Source: Prolixibacteraceae bacterium
GTDB taxonomy: Bacteria > Bacteroidota > Bacteroidia > Bacteroidales > Prolixibacteraceae
Length of the DNA: 64,000 bases
NCBI GenBank assembly: GCA_028683385.1
Contig: JAQUIJ010000007.1
Span: 214,451-278,450 of the forward strand
Reading direction: 5' to 3'
This document shows positions 27,038-36,942 of this stretch, one piece after another. Position 1 is the stretch's first letter. The number at the start of each line of letters is the position of its first letter. A program made the position numbers and the translations under genes. A model generated the notes under the pieces. The model had not been told where the DNA came from. It saw nothing but the letters and a program-made list of their open reading frames with translations, and searched no databases.

Positions 27038-28219
27038 ATGGCCATTTTAATTCTAGGTGACTCATTTACATTTCCTGACGGGAAAGCTGCCACTAACAGA
27101 GTTCATACATATGCAAAAGGGTTTTACGAAAACGATAAAAGTGTTTATGTTATTAGTTTTGGTAGTAGTTACGACAATTTGGAAAAAGGAACGATAAATG
27201 GAATAAATTTTCATCATCCTTTCGGTCAACGAAAAAGAAGTGAATATTTTATTGTCAGGAGTTGGTTTAAACTCACAAAATACTTCAAAACAGTTCGATT
27301 AATTAGAAAGATAAATAAAAATGATAAGGTTGAGGCAATTCTAGTTTATTCAATGGAGCTTTCCACTCATTTATTCGCTTGGTTTTTATCCGGAATTACC
27401 AAATCAATATTGATAAAGGAGTGTGGAGAACACCCATTAAGACTATACCAGAATAGTGTTTTCAAAAAACGACAAGGGTTGATAAAACTTTATGTTGAGT
27501 CTTATTTATCTGATGGCATATTATGCATTTCACAATTTTTAATCGAACTGTATAAAAACTTTGGAATTTCTGAGAATAAATTATTTTTAACTCCAAGCAC
27601 TGTCGATCCAAGCAGGTTCATAAGGACATCGGTAGATCCTCCCGAATATCAGTATTTGGGGTATTTTGGAGGATTAACATTTAAAAGAGACAATGTTAAT
27701 CTATTAATACAAGCATTCTCAACAATTAATAAAAAGTATCCTGATGTCCGGCTGATTTTAGGAGGATTCGGTTCAAAAGAAGACAATAGGCAAATTCAGA
27801 ATTTAATTCAGAAACTTCAGATTTTTTCGAACGTTGAAGTATTGAATTACTTGTCAAGAAATGAAATATTAAGCTACATTACGAATGCACGAATTTTAGT
27901 AATGGTCAGGGGTAACGATATGGAATCGCAGGCGTCTTTCCCTTCGAAACTAACCGAATACCTCTGTACATCAATACCTTTAGTTACAGTAAATGTTGGT
28001 GAAATTTCTAATTATTTAACTGATGGATTAAATGCTTTTATTGTTGAACCGGAGAATTGTGATCGGTTAGCTGAAAAATTAGATTACGTACTCGAGAACT
28101 ATCCTCTTGCCCTTGAAGTAGCTACTAAAGGGAAAAAATTAACAGACACCGTTTTTAATTATAATTTCCAAGCTAAAAGAATAATTGGATTCATTGAATC
28201 AATAAAAGCTAGAAGATAA
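27038..28219 (+). CDS. Glycosyltransferase family 4
   Basis: A 393-residue GT-B fold enzyme. The C-terminal nucleotide-sugar lobe starts at YLGYFGGLTFKRDNVNLLIQAF (partly shown), contains VRLILGGFG, and has the acceptor/donor loop SQASFPSKLTEYLCTSIPLVTV, in place of the common E-x7-E pattern. No membrane helix. It likely adds one sugar of the repeat unit on the cytosolic face. Sugar specificity cannot be read. Confidence 0.8.
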   Translation: MAILILGDSFTFPDGKAATNRVHTYAKGFYENDKSVYVISFGSSYDNLEKGTINGINFHHPFGQRKRSEYFIVRSWFKLTKYFKTVRLIRKINKNDKVEAILVYSMELSTHLFAWFLSGITKSILIKECGEHPLRLYQNSVFKKRQGLIKLYVESYLSDGILCISQFLIELYKNFGISENKLFLTPSTVDPSRFIRTSVDPPEYQYLGYFGGLTFKRDNVNLLIQAFSTINKKYPDVRLILGGFGSKEDNRQIQNLIQKLQIFSNVEVLNYLSRNEILSYITNARILVMVRGNDMESQASFPSKLTEYLCTSIPLVTVNVGEISNYLTDGLNAFIVEPENCDRLAEKLDYVLENYPLALEVATKGKKLTDTVFNYNFQAKRIIGFIESIKARR

Positions 28220-28251
28220 CGATCGTTTAAGAAATAAACTCCCAAGATAAT

Positions 28252-29367
28252 ATGAAATTTTGCTTTTATGGTGGTTTTGCAGGTGCTTTAAAAGGGCTAA
28301 CTCCAGGAGGCGCTGAGCTTCAGGTTGCCTTACTTTCAAAAGCATTGGCTTTAAAGGGTCATGAAGTTGTAATAATAGACCCATATTCAAAAGAAAGCTT
28401 TGTTACAGAAGAGGGTGTAATTCTTATTAATGTACCAGAATGGAATAAAGGAATTAAGGGAGTTCGGTTGTTTCTTAATCGTATCCCTCTATTATGGAAA
28501 ATGCTTACAGAACAAAATGCTGACTATTATTACGTTCGTATGCGCGAATATTTGCACCTTATTCCATATTTGGCCGCAAAAAAGACTAAAGGAAAATTCA
28601 TTATAGGTATTGCTCACGACCTTGATACATTAGGTATAATTCAAAATATTAAATACGATTACAAATTCAATATATATAAGTTCTTCACTCTCGATTTACC
28701 GAATGATTTAGTTTTTAATTATCTTTTAAAGAAATCCGATTATATCACCTTACAACATTCCGGGCAGAAAATTAAAACAAATTCAGTCAAAGGGAAAATA
28801 GGTATTTTTCCCAACATTTTTGATCAACGGAATCTACCAGTTGTTGAAGATCAATCTAAAGACTATTATATTCACGTTGGAAGCCTAACTGTAATGAAGG
28901 GTATTAAAAATCTTTATCAGTTGGTTAGAATTTTAGATAGAAAAAACTTAATCATGATAGTTGGTCAGCCAAAGGGGCGCATATCCAATAAAATATATAC
29001 CCAATTAAGAAAATTTGATAATGTGATTCTAAAAGGGAGAATGAACCATGAGGAAACACTCCGTTTAATCGCAAATTCAAAAGGATTAATCAACTTATCT
29101 AATTTTGAAGGATTCCCCAATATTTTTCTGGAAGCGTGGGCAACGGGCGTTCCGGTAATATCATTGAATGTGAATCCTGGCAATGTTATTAATAAATATA
29201 ATTTGGGTTTGTTTTGTGATGGCAATTTGAATAAAATGAAGACTTGCATTGAATTGGAAGAGACACAAGATATTGATAAAAATAGACTAATTTCTTACGT
29301 ATCTGAATTTCATGATTTTAATTCAGCTGCTGATAGATTTTTAATCTTATTACAACAGCAAAATTGA
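28252..29367 (+). CDS. Glycosyltransferase family 4
   Basis: A 371-residue GT-B enzyme. The N-terminal acceptor loop is TPGGAELQVALLSKAL (20-35). The C-terminal lobe has YYIHVGSLTVMKGIKNL and the E-x7-E motif in EGFPNIFLEAWATGVPVI. It starts 32 nt after the preceding glycosyltransferase and is presumably co-transcribed. It transfers an unknown sugar to the growing lipid-linked repeat unit. Confidence 0.85.
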   Translation: MKFCFYGGFAGALKGLTPGGAELQVALLSKALALKGHEVVIIDPYSKESFVTEEGVILINVPEWNKGIKGVRLFLNRIPLLWKMLTEQNADYYYVRMREYLHLIPYLAAKKTKGKFIIGIAHDLDTLGIIQNIKYDYKFNIYKFFTLDLPNDLVFNYLLKKSDYITLQHSGQKIKTNSVKGKIGIFPNIFDQRNLPVVEDQSKDYYIHVGSLTVMKGIKNLYQLVRILDRKNLIMIVGQPKGRISNKIYTQLRKFDNVILKGRMNHEETLRLIANSKGLINLSNFEGFPNIFLEAWATGVPVISLNVNPGNVINKYNLGLFCDGNLNKMKTCIELEETQDIDKNRLISYVSEFHDFNSAADRFLILLQQQN

Positions 29368-29656
29368 TTATATTATTGACAAATAGTCTTATCGTTTTTA
29401 AACAATTTTCAATTCTCATCAGTTATACTTAAACTATTAAATGATTTATTTGAATGGTTAGGAAATATACTTGAAACAAACGTTTATTGTCTTTCCAATT
29501 ATAATATTGTAACTTTCATCAACAGGAACCCTACTTTTTACCAAACTAATTGTTATCTGATTATATTTTATAAATTGCGTAACAATTTGCACCATTATTC
29601 AAAATTTTGTAATATTCAATTACTAATAATTCATAGTCAAAGCGCAAAAAAAACAG

Positions 29657-30751
29657 ATGAAAATACTTCAATTTATATATTCTTTAGTACCTGGTGGGGC
29701 TGAACGTTTTGTGGTAGATCTGACCAATGAACTATCCAAGGTTAACGAAACAGTACTTTACACCTTAAGAGATGATACTGTAGGAGATCAAGGATTTTAT
29801 AGACCTGAGATATCTAAAAATGTAAACTATGTCAATCTTAAGATTAAGAATGGTTTTAAACCATCTTTAATCTGGAAGTTTTATCAAATCATTAAAAGGG
29901 AAATGCCCGATGTTGTTCATTGCCATCTGAATCTGATAAATTACTTTTTTTTGTCGTCTATACTATTGCGTAAAAAAATTCGCTTCATTTATACCATCCA
30001 CAATACAGCTAAAGTTGAAGTTAAATCTGGGATTGAAAAAGTTATACGTAATTTTTTTTTTAAATATGAGTTCTTTATTCCCGTTGCAATTTCCAATGAG
30101 ACTGAAAACTCCTATCAGACATATTATAATCTATTCAACACGAGATTAATATACAACGGGAGACAATTCAGTGAAAAGACTATTAATTATAAACAGGTTA
30201 CAAATGAAATCAACACTTTAAAACCAACAAGAGACACATTAGTGTTTTGTCATCCGTCCAGATATCATAAGCAGCAAAAAAATCAAAAAATGCTTGTTAC
30301 TGTTTTTAACAAGCTTATTGATGAGGGATATGATGTAATTTTGTTGATTATTGGAGAAGGTTTTGAAGCTATAACAGAACTTACGGAGATTGCAAATAAT
30401 CGAATTTACTTCTTAGGTATAAAAACTAATGTAACCGACTATTTATATGCTTCAGACGCCTTTTGTCTAAGTTCAAATTATGAAGGAATGCCCATATCAT
30501 TGATTGAAGCATTTTCATGTGGCTGTGTTCCGATATGTACACCTGTGGGTGGTTGCGTTAACGCAATAGAACATGGTGTTACAGGATTTCTATCAAAGAC
30601 CGTTTCTGAAGAAGATTATCTTGACGCATTAAAGGAATATCTTAAAAACAAGGATACCATTGACAAAGCTAATCTCATTAACACCTACCATCAAAAATAC
30701 GGCATTGTGCAATGTGCAAGTAAATATTCGAAGTTATATAGTGAACGGTAA
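29657..30751 (+). CDS. Glycosyltransferase family 4
   Basis: A 364-residue GT4 enzyme. The N-terminal motif is LVPGGAERFVVDL (10-22). The C-terminal lobe has VFCHPSRYHKQQKNQKML, VILLIIGEGFE and the E-x7-E motif in NYEGMPISLIEAFSCGCVPI. The 289-nt gap before it holds no visible gene; I see only AT-rich sequence there. Specificity unknown. Confidence 0.85.
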   Translation: MKILQFIYSLVPGGAERFVVDLTNELSKVNETVLYTLRDDTVGDQGFYRPEISKNVNYVNLKIKNGFKPSLIWKFYQIIKREMPDVVHCHLNLINYFFLSSILLRKKIRFIYTIHNTAKVEVKSGIEKVIRNFFFKYEFFIPVAISNETENSYQTYYNLFNTRLIYNGRQFSEKTINYKQVTNEINTLKPTRDTLVFCHPSRYHKQQKNQKMLVTVFNKLIDEGYDVILLIIGEGFEAITELTEIANNRIYFLGIKTNVTDYLYASDAFCLSSNYEGMPISLIEAFSCGCVPICTPVGGCVNAIEHGVTGFLSKTVSEEDYLDALKEYLKNKDTIDKANLINTYHQKYGIVQCASKYSKLYSER

Positions 30752-30889
30752 CTTTAAAAAAAACTATTTTATATAAATTTACTTTAAAATTATCACAAAT
30801 ATTTCTGTTCTTGACCATATGTTGCGCAAGTTCAAAACCCCAAAACAAAACAGTAATAGTCCGGAATAGAAACATAACAAGTAGAAAAA

Positions 30890-31777
30890 ATGAATAAAAC
30901 ATACAAACATTATATAAAGAATTTTCTTGGGTTGATTTTACTTCTGGTTAAAATTTTTATTCCTTATCGTAAAAGACAAATACTATCAATTTATTTTCAC
31001 AATCCGTCGCCAATTGTTTTTGAACGAGTAATAAGATACCTGACTAAAAAGGGATATAAATTCACTCCTTTAAACCAGTTTGAAGAAGTAATACGAACAA
31101 AAAAATTAGACCAAAAGATTGCTGTAATCACGATCGACGATGGGTTTAGGAATAATTTAAACCTTCTTGATATTATAAAAAAATACAATGTTTACACTAC
31201 TATTTTTGTTACTACATCTGCCATAGAAGAGGGCAATTTCTGGTTTGAATTTGTTGGAGACAAAGGCCAATCAAAAGAGACCATTACTCGTGAAAAAATA
31301 CGATTAAAAAAATTGGATGAGAATAGTTTTGCTATAGAAATAAATAATCTTAAAGCAAAGACTCATCTATTCAGAACAGCACTTACAGAGCAGGAACTCA
31401 TCGAATTGACCACGAATCCCCTAATTGCAATTGAGTCGCATACTGTCACGCATCCTTCTATGCCTTATATATCTGAAAATGCACAAAGAAAAGAACTATT
31501 GAATTCTAAAATTATACTGGAAAAGTTAACCAACAAAGAGGTAAACTATTTTGCCTATCCTATGGGCGATTATACTGAACGGCTCAAAATTTTGGCTAAA
31601 GAATCTGGATACAGGCTTTGCTTTTCATGCGAAACTATTCCCATAGAATTGAATAAATTAGATGTGTTTTCTATCCCTCGAAGATGTGTAAATGATGATG
31701 CAGGATATTATGAGGCGCTTTCAAAAGTTTACGGGATATGGGACTATGTAAAAAACAAAATTTCAAAAAGTGAGTAA
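30890..31777 (+). CDS. Membrane-anchored polysaccharide deacetylase (NodB/CE4)
   Basis: A 295-residue CE4 family protein. Metal and catalytic motifs are TIDDGF (motif 1, two Asp, about 83-88), ESHTVTHPSM (motif 2, His-x3-His, about 183-192) and FAYPMGDYTE (motif 3, about 222). A single hydrophobic segment at residues 12-24 may be an uncleaved anchor. It would remove acetyl groups from GlcNAc-type residues during or after export. Its last bases overlap the GTG start of the next glycosyltransferase by 8 nt. Confidence 0.85.
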   Translation: MNKTYKHYIKNFLGLILLLVKIFIPYRKRQILSIYFHNPSPIVFERVIRYLTKKGYKFTPLNQFEEVIRTKKLDQKIAVITIDDGFRNNLNLLDIIKKYNVYTTIFVTTSAIEEGNFWFEFVGDKGQSKETITREKIRLKKLDENSFAIEINNLKAKTHLFRTALTEQELIELTTNPLIAIESHTVTHPSMPYISENAQRKELLNSKIILEKLTNKEVNYFAYPMGDYTERLKILAKESGYRLCFSCETIPIELNKLDVFSIPRRCVNDDAGYYEALSKVYGIWDYVKNKISKSE

Positions 31778-32975
31778 AATCTATATCATAGAACTGTGTA
31801 ATTTTGAAGATTATCCAACAGGAGGACATCTTAGTTTCGCAAAGCAAATGATGTCAGCTTTTGGGGAACAGATGGCCTTGATTGGGTATTCAACAGGCTC
31901 TGAACCTGTAAAGCAATGGATTAAGAAAGAAATCAATGGTACATATTATGATTTTTTTTCTGTGAGGAAAGTCCGTAAAACTTCAAATAAACCCATAATT
32001 CCCAGTAGATTACAAGGATATTTTCATTTATCCAGGTGTAAAAAAGAGCTGGCGTTTCTAAAGAATGAGAATGTTTTCATTCAAACTCCACAGGTTTTAT
32101 TTGCAATAAATAAATGGGGTATTAAAAATATCTGCTTTCGATCGCCAGGTACTGTAAACATGTTAATTAGCTCAAGGTATTGGTACGCAAAATATTTTTC
32201 AGAAATTTATGAAGAAATCCTGTTCTCCTATCTTCAGAAAGTAAATTTGGTACTTGCCTCTTCAGATAAGAAATCAATTGAAGATTTTTGCTCAAGAAGT
32301 AAAAATAAACTTCAGATTAATCAGGTCGTACAATTCCCTACAAGAATTAATACTGACATTTTTAAACCCATGGATCGTGAACTCGTAAGATCAAAAATTG
32401 ATTTTGAATTACAACGAAAATTAATCGTAACAACTGGGCGGTTAGGTGAAAAAAAAGGCTGGAAATTCATGATTGATTGTTTTGAACTATTTAAAGCATC
32501 CTTCCCTGATTCGCAGTTTTTTTTTATTGGTGATGGAGAAGATCGTTCAAAGATTGAAAAATATATTGCTGAAAAAGAATTAACGAATAGTGTGTTTCTA
32601 AAAGGGAAGCAAGATCCGAAAGCTGTCGCACAATATATAAATGCATCTGATATTTTCATAATGGGATCATACATTGAAGGATGGTCAACATCTTTAGTTG
32701 AAGCGATTGCATGTGCAGTACCCGTTTGTATTACAAATTTCTCTAGTGCGACAGAATTAGTATCAGAAGGTATCAATGGCTTCATTTGTGAAAGCAGGCA
32801 GGAGTTCGATTTTGTTGAGAATATGAAAAAATCTCTAATCATTTCAAAAAAAGATTTAATCGATAAATCAAATGAAATAAATAAATACTCAACAAGTCGA
32901 TTAAAAAAGGACTTACTGGGATATTGGAATACTGAATCACAAGTAAAAGGTGAGGAAATTAGTAAGGATAAGTAG
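31770..32975 (+). CDS. Glycosyltransferase family 4
   Basis: A 401-residue GT4 enzyme. The N-terminal loop is YPTGGHLSFAKQM (14-26). The C-terminal lobe has VTTGRLGEKKGWKFMI, FFFIGDGEDRSKIEKY and EGWSTSLVEAIACAVPVCI. The start codon is GTG, overlapping the upstream deacetylase by 8 nt; no better start lies nearby. The donor and linkage are unknown. Confidence 0.85.
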   Translation: MSKIYIIELCNFEDYPTGGHLSFAKQMMSAFGEQMALIGYSTGSEPVKQWIKKEINGTYYDFFSVRKVRKTSNKPIIPSRLQGYFHLSRCKKELAFLKNENVFIQTPQVLFAINKWGIKNICFRSPGTVNMLISSRYWYAKYFSEIYEEILFSYLQKVNLVLASSDKKSIEDFCSRSKNKLQINQVVQFPTRINTDIFKPMDRELVRSKIDFELQRKLIVTTGRLGEKKGWKFMIDCFELFKASFPDSQFFFIGDGEDRSKIEKYIAEKELTNSVFLKGKQDPKAVAQYINASDIFIMGSYIEGWSTSLVEAIACAVPVCITNFSSATELVSEGINGFICESRQEFDFVENMKKSLIISKKDLIDKSNEINKYSTSRLKKDLLGYWNTESQVKGEEISKDK

Positions 32976-33054
32976 AATCTACTATAAATTGAGAACTATT
33001 TAAATATTCAAAAGGAGCAACTTTATACAATCTTTTCAAACGAGAAATTCAATT

Positions 33055-33795
33055 ATGATATACTTCACATCAAGTTGGGATGATGGTGCTATTTATGACA
33101 TAAAATTGTCAAAACTATTAATAAAGCATAATCACAGTGCTACATTTTATATACCGCTAAAGAATATGGAAAACAGAGATGTTATTAATGCATCACAAAT
33201 TAAGGAGTTATCAAATAATTTTGAAATTGGGGCTCATACAACCAACCATGTTTATTTGGACAGAATATCAAAAGAAGAAGCTAAGAAAGAAATTGAACAA
33301 TCAAAGGAAGAACTGGAATTAATAATTAGCAAACCAGTTAATGGTTTTTGTTTTCCGGGTGGAAAATTTAGAAAAGCACATTTAAATATTGTTTTCCAAG
33401 CAGGATATTCATATGCAAGAACGACAAAGATGTTTTATACAACAAATAAAACGTCATTGTTGAACACAACGTTACAAGCGTATGATCACTCAAGATTTAC
33501 TTATTACAAACACTTGCTAAAAAGGATTAATATGATCGGCTTTTTTGAATATTTCATGGACATCTTATCCAATAGTAAAAAACAATGGGATAATTTATTA
33601 CGCGATATATTGGAAAAACATCTGGCCAATGATTCTGTTGATAAAATTACAATTATTCATTTATGGGGTCATTCATGGGAAATTGAAAAAAACAATCAAT
33701 GGTCCCGTCTTGAAAGTATCTTAGAACTAATAAACAAGCTTCAAATTGAGACAAAAACAAATTATGAAATTTCAAAACTAGTGTCATCCAGATAA
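33055..33795 (+). CDS. Polysaccharide deacetylase (NodB/CE4), no signal peptide
   Basis: A 246-residue CE4 protein. Motif 1 is SWDDG (about 7-11), motif 2 is GAHTTNHVYL (His-x3-His, about 62-66), and motif 3 is NGFCFPGGKFRK (about 98-109). Motif 1 lies within the first dozen residues and no signal peptide precedes it, so the enzyme appears cytosolic. It may therefore act on a nucleotide sugar or on the lipid-linked intermediate before flipping, unlike the anchored deacetylase at 30890. Confidence 0.85.
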   Translation: MIYFTSSWDDGAIYDIKLSKLLIKHNHSATFYIPLKNMENRDVINASQIKELSNNFEIGAHTTNHVYLDRISKEEAKKEIEQSKEELELIISKPVNGFCFPGGKFRKAHLNIVFQAGYSYARTTKMFYTTNKTSLLNTTLQAYDHSRFTYYKHLLKRINMIGFFEYFMDILSNSKKQWDNLLRDILEKHLANDSVDKITIIHLWGHSWEIEKNNQWSRLESILELINKLQIETKTNYEISKLVSSR

Positions 33796-33876
33796 AATAA
33801 AGTTTCCGAATAAAAACCAATCAACAATCACGATTAAGTTTTTATTCCTTTTCAAAATATTATACGATTTGTATTA

Positions 33877-35037
33877 ATGAAAAAAAAAATTCTCTTCCTG
33901 CTCCATATACCACCGCCTGTTCATGGCTCATCGATTGTAGGCCTTTTCATTAAGGAAAGCGTATTAATAAACGAAGAATTCAATTGTAGCTATATAAATC
34001 TGCTAGCATCACAGAACGTAGCTGAATCAGGCGTAGTTAGTTTTGGTAAGATATTGGGCTTTCTTCGAACCTTTTACCAAGTATTTATTTCGCTGTTGAG
34101 AAATCGTCCTCAGCTTTGTTACATGGCACTCAGCACAACTGGCACTGCATTCTTTAAAGATTCTATATTAATCGCACTTTTAAAGGTTTTCCGAGTTAAG
34201 CGAATTTATCATCTGCATAATAAAGGAGTAAGCCAGTATGAATACAAAACTTTTAACAATTTTTGTTATAATTTTGTATTTAGAAATTCAGAAGTAATTG
34301 TATTATCAGAAAAACTCTACCCTGATATTCAGTCTTATGTTCCCTTTCAAAAGGTTTATATTTGTCCGAATGGTGTCAATGATGAAGTTCCTAAAGCACA
34401 AGTAAGATCATTCGCATATGAGAATTCCTCTGAAGATGAGCAGATAAGCTTAATGGACAACAAACTGCCTCTCCCCAAAAAAAATACTCAGATTCTGTTT
34501 CTTTCTAATCTGATTGAATCAAAGGGAGTTTTTATTCTCATTGATGCATGTTCTTTATTGGTAAAAAAAGGGATCAGGTTTGAATGTGTTTTTATTGGTG
34601 GGGAAGGAAATATATCAGCCTCTCAGTTTAATGAAAAGATAAATAAATCAGGACTTAAAGATTACGTAAGTTATAAGGGAAAGAAATTTGGAGAAGAGAA
34701 AAATAGTGCTTTTCAAGAAGCTGACATCTTTGTATTTCCAACTTATGAAGATTGTTTCCCTTTAGTTTTGGTCGAAAGTATGAGTCATTCCTTACCTATT
34801 GTAACAACTTTTGAAGGTGGTATCAGCGATATCGTAGAAGATGGGATTACCGGTTTTTTTGTGCCACAGAAAAACGCAGAAGAATTGGCAGAAAAGCTGG
34901 AAATACTTATTCTTGATTCATATCTTCGACAAAAAATGGGGAAAGCCGGGAGAAAAAAATACGAACAAAATTTCACTCTGGAAATATTTCAAAACCGGAT
35001 GATTGACATATTGAAAGACGTTATTGAAAAAGATTAA
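33877..35037 (+). CDS. Glycosyltransferase family 4
   Basis: A 386-residue GT4 enzyme. The N-terminus FLLHIPPPVHGSSIVG is a recognisable subgroup signature. The C-terminal lobe has ILFLSNLIESKGVFILIDA, CVFIGGEG and the motif YEDCFPLVLVESMSHSLPIV (E-x7-E spacing). It is followed after 2 nt by the WecG/TagA-type transferase, a pairing common in polysaccharide loci. Confidence 0.85.
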   Translation: MKKKILFLLHIPPPVHGSSIVGLFIKESVLINEEFNCSYINLLASQNVAESGVVSFGKILGFLRTFYQVFISLLRNRPQLCYMALSTTGTAFFKDSILIALLKVFRVKRIYHLHNKGVSQYEYKTFNNFCYNFVFRNSEVIVLSEKLYPDIQSYVPFQKVYICPNGVNDEVPKAQVRSFAYENSSEDEQISLMDNKLPLPKKNTQILFLSNLIESKGVFILIDACSLLVKKGIRFECVFIGGEGNISASQFNEKINKSGLKDYVSYKGKKFGEEKNSAFQEADIFVFPTYEDCFPLVLVESMSHSLPIVTTFEGGISDIVEDGITGFFVPQKNAEELAEKLEILILDSYLRQKMGKAGRKKYEQNFTLEIFQNRMIDILKDVIEKD

Positions 35038-35039
35038 AC

Positions 35040-35780
35040 ATGTTAAAAGAATTTTCGATTTTTGATCAGTCACTGAGCCAAATTGCAGATGGTAAAAAAT
35101 TAATAAATACCATTAACGCGCACTGCTACATTCTGGCATTAACAGATAATTTCTATCATGAAGCCCTGTTGAACTGTGATGTATTGTTACCTGATGGAAT
35201 TAGCATTGTTCATGCAATTCGCTGGTTAAATGGCAAAAGGATAAAGAAAATAGCAGGCGCCGATTTGTTTTTTTATGAATTGAACCGTTTGCAGAAAACA
35301 GGAGGCAAATGTTTTTTTCTTGGAAGTACAGATAAAACACTAACAAAGATCAACAACCGGATAAGAAAAGAATACCCAAATATAAAGGTTCAAAGCTATT
35401 CCCCACCCTATAAATCCGAGTTTAGTGATGAAGATAATAGTTCGATGATTGATTCCATTAATTCTTTCCAACCTGACGTGTTAATGATTGGAATGACTGC
35501 GCCTAAACAGGAGAAATGGGCCTATAAAAATTTCGATAAGCTAAATGCCGGTCATGTATGTTGCATTGGAGCAGTATTCGATTTTTATGCAGGAACTGTC
35601 GGACGTGCTCCCAAGTGGTTAATTAATATTGGGTTTGAATGGCTTTATCGTCTGTTGCGTGAACCAAAGCGCATGTGGCGTCGATACCTCATAGGAAATT
35701 CAAAATTTATATGGCAAATATTTAAAGAGTTGATATATAACAGAAATGAAAAAAAATCCGATTCTTTTAAAGCAAGTTAA
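35040..35780 (+). CDS. WecG/TagA/CpsF family glycosyltransferase
   Basis: A 246-residue GT26 family protein. Diagnostic segments are LLPDGISIVHAIRWL (about 49-63), the KIAGADLF stretch, CFFLGSTDKTL, IGMTAPKQEKW (about 156-166) and CIGAVFDFYAGTVGRAPKW (about 180-198). These enzymes usually add the second sugar (for example ManNAc or ManNAc uronate) to a lipid-linked first sugar. The C-terminal basic segment (REPKRMWRRYLIG) fits membrane association. Start 2 nt after the previous stop. Confidence 0.9.
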   Translation: MLKEFSIFDQSLSQIADGKKLINTINAHCYILALTDNFYHEALLNCDVLLPDGISIVHAIRWLNGKRIKKIAGADLFFYELNRLQKTGGKCFFLGSTDKTLTKINNRIRKEYPNIKVQSYSPPYKSEFSDEDNSSMIDSINSFQPDVLMIGMTAPKQEKWAYKNFDKLNAGHVCCIGAVFDFYAGTVGRAPKWLINIGFEWLYRLLREPKRMWRRYLIGNSKFIWQIFKELIYNRNEKKSDSFKAS

Positions 35781-35981
35781 CAACGGAGAGTTCTTCATTT
35801 AGATATATAACGTTTGCTTTTATTTTACCCTTTAATTCATTAATATTTTTCTTTTTACAATCAAATATTATTTATGTTTGCACTATTCTATTATTAATAA
35901 TAAATCGTCTAAATTCCACCTTTAAATCATTGTCCATTTCTTAAAGAGACCTATTCAATTTACTTTTAAACAATTAACACA

Positions 35982-36779
35982 ATGACTGAGAAAATAAGTT
36001 CCGGATTGTTTTTTCAAACCTCAAAATACATAATGAACACCATCGATCGATATTTCAAAGAATTTAAATATTTGAAAACCTATGTAATTTCCGTTTTTCT
36101 GGTCCTTATTGGCAGCTATTCTGTTTTTCTATTTTTCAATGATGATATCGCAGCCGACCTTGGAAGAGAAGATCATTTTTTTGAATGGATGACTGCAATC
36201 TACTTATTTGTTAGTGGTGTTATCTTGTTTATATATTTTCTTAAAACCAGAAATTACTTTATCCTTTTATTGTCTATTATATTATTTTTTGGAAGCGGTG
36301 AAGAAATTTCATGGGGACAACGAATCATAGGATTTGAAACTCCTGCCAGCATAAAAGAAAAAAATGTACAATGGGAATTTAATTTTCATAATTTAGAAAC
36401 TTTTAATGGTGTAGATTCACAGCATCGCATGAAAAAAGGATTTGAGCGTCTACTTGAAATGAATTTTCTGTTCAGATTATTTACCATGCTATGGGGGATT
36501 GTTTTACCAATTTTAACTTACCATATTAAATTTGTGAATCAAATAACCCTGAAATTAAAAATTCCGGTGCCACCAATATCCGTAGGAATATTTTTCTTCA
36601 TAAATTGGGTAACTTATTGGTTTGTGCACAATCATTTGTATAAAAATGATTTAGAGGATGCATCTACTGAGATATTTGAAAGCATAGGTTCATTTATAAT
36701 ATTAGTAATATGCATCTATTTCTTTGCTACTATCAATAAAATCAAGATGGGTAATGACATTAAAGAAAATATTCAATAA
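35982..36779 (+). CDS. Conserved polytopic membrane protein of unknown function
   Basis: A 265-residue protein with about five to six hydrophobic segments. The notable feature is a polar motif at the end of a membrane helix, GSGEEISWGQRIIGFETP (about 104-121), then WEFNFHNLE (about 131-139). I recall related proteins with this motif in other bacteria but know of no assigned function. Two adjacent Glu, an Arg and conserved His/Asn near the membrane surface are reminiscent of intramembrane hydrolases, without matching the CPBP EExxxR spacing. The start could instead be the internal Met at 36033. It lies between the WecG-like and WbpP-like genes. Confidence 0.7.
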   Translation: MTEKISSGLFFQTSKYIMNTIDRYFKEFKYLKTYVISVFLVLIGSYSVFLFFNDDIAADLGREDHFFEWMTAIYLFVSGVILFIYFLKTRNYFILLLSIILFFGSGEEISWGQRIIGFETPASIKEKNVQWEFNFHNLETFNGVDSQHRMKKGFERLLEMNFLFRLFTMLWGIVLPILTYHIKFVNQITLKLKIPVPPISVGIFFFINWVTYWFVHNHLYKNDLEDASTEIFESIGSFIILVICIYFFATINKIKMGNDIKENIQ

Positions 36780-36942
36780 ATACCATTTAAGGAATATTTT
36801 GAAAATTTCTAAAACGCAATATTAGAAAGAGAAGATTGCAATGCATTGAAATTAAGCACATACTTTTCGAAAAACGCAGTTTAAAAAAATTGCCCCAAAG
36901 GAAAATCAACAACGTTTTAAATCAACTATTTTGCGCACTAAT

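Noticed and set aside
32321..32842. A 173-codon antisense open frame inside the glycosyltransferase at 31770.
   Set aside because: It mirrors a clear GT4 gene, and its translation has no domain features; it is a by-product of codon composition.
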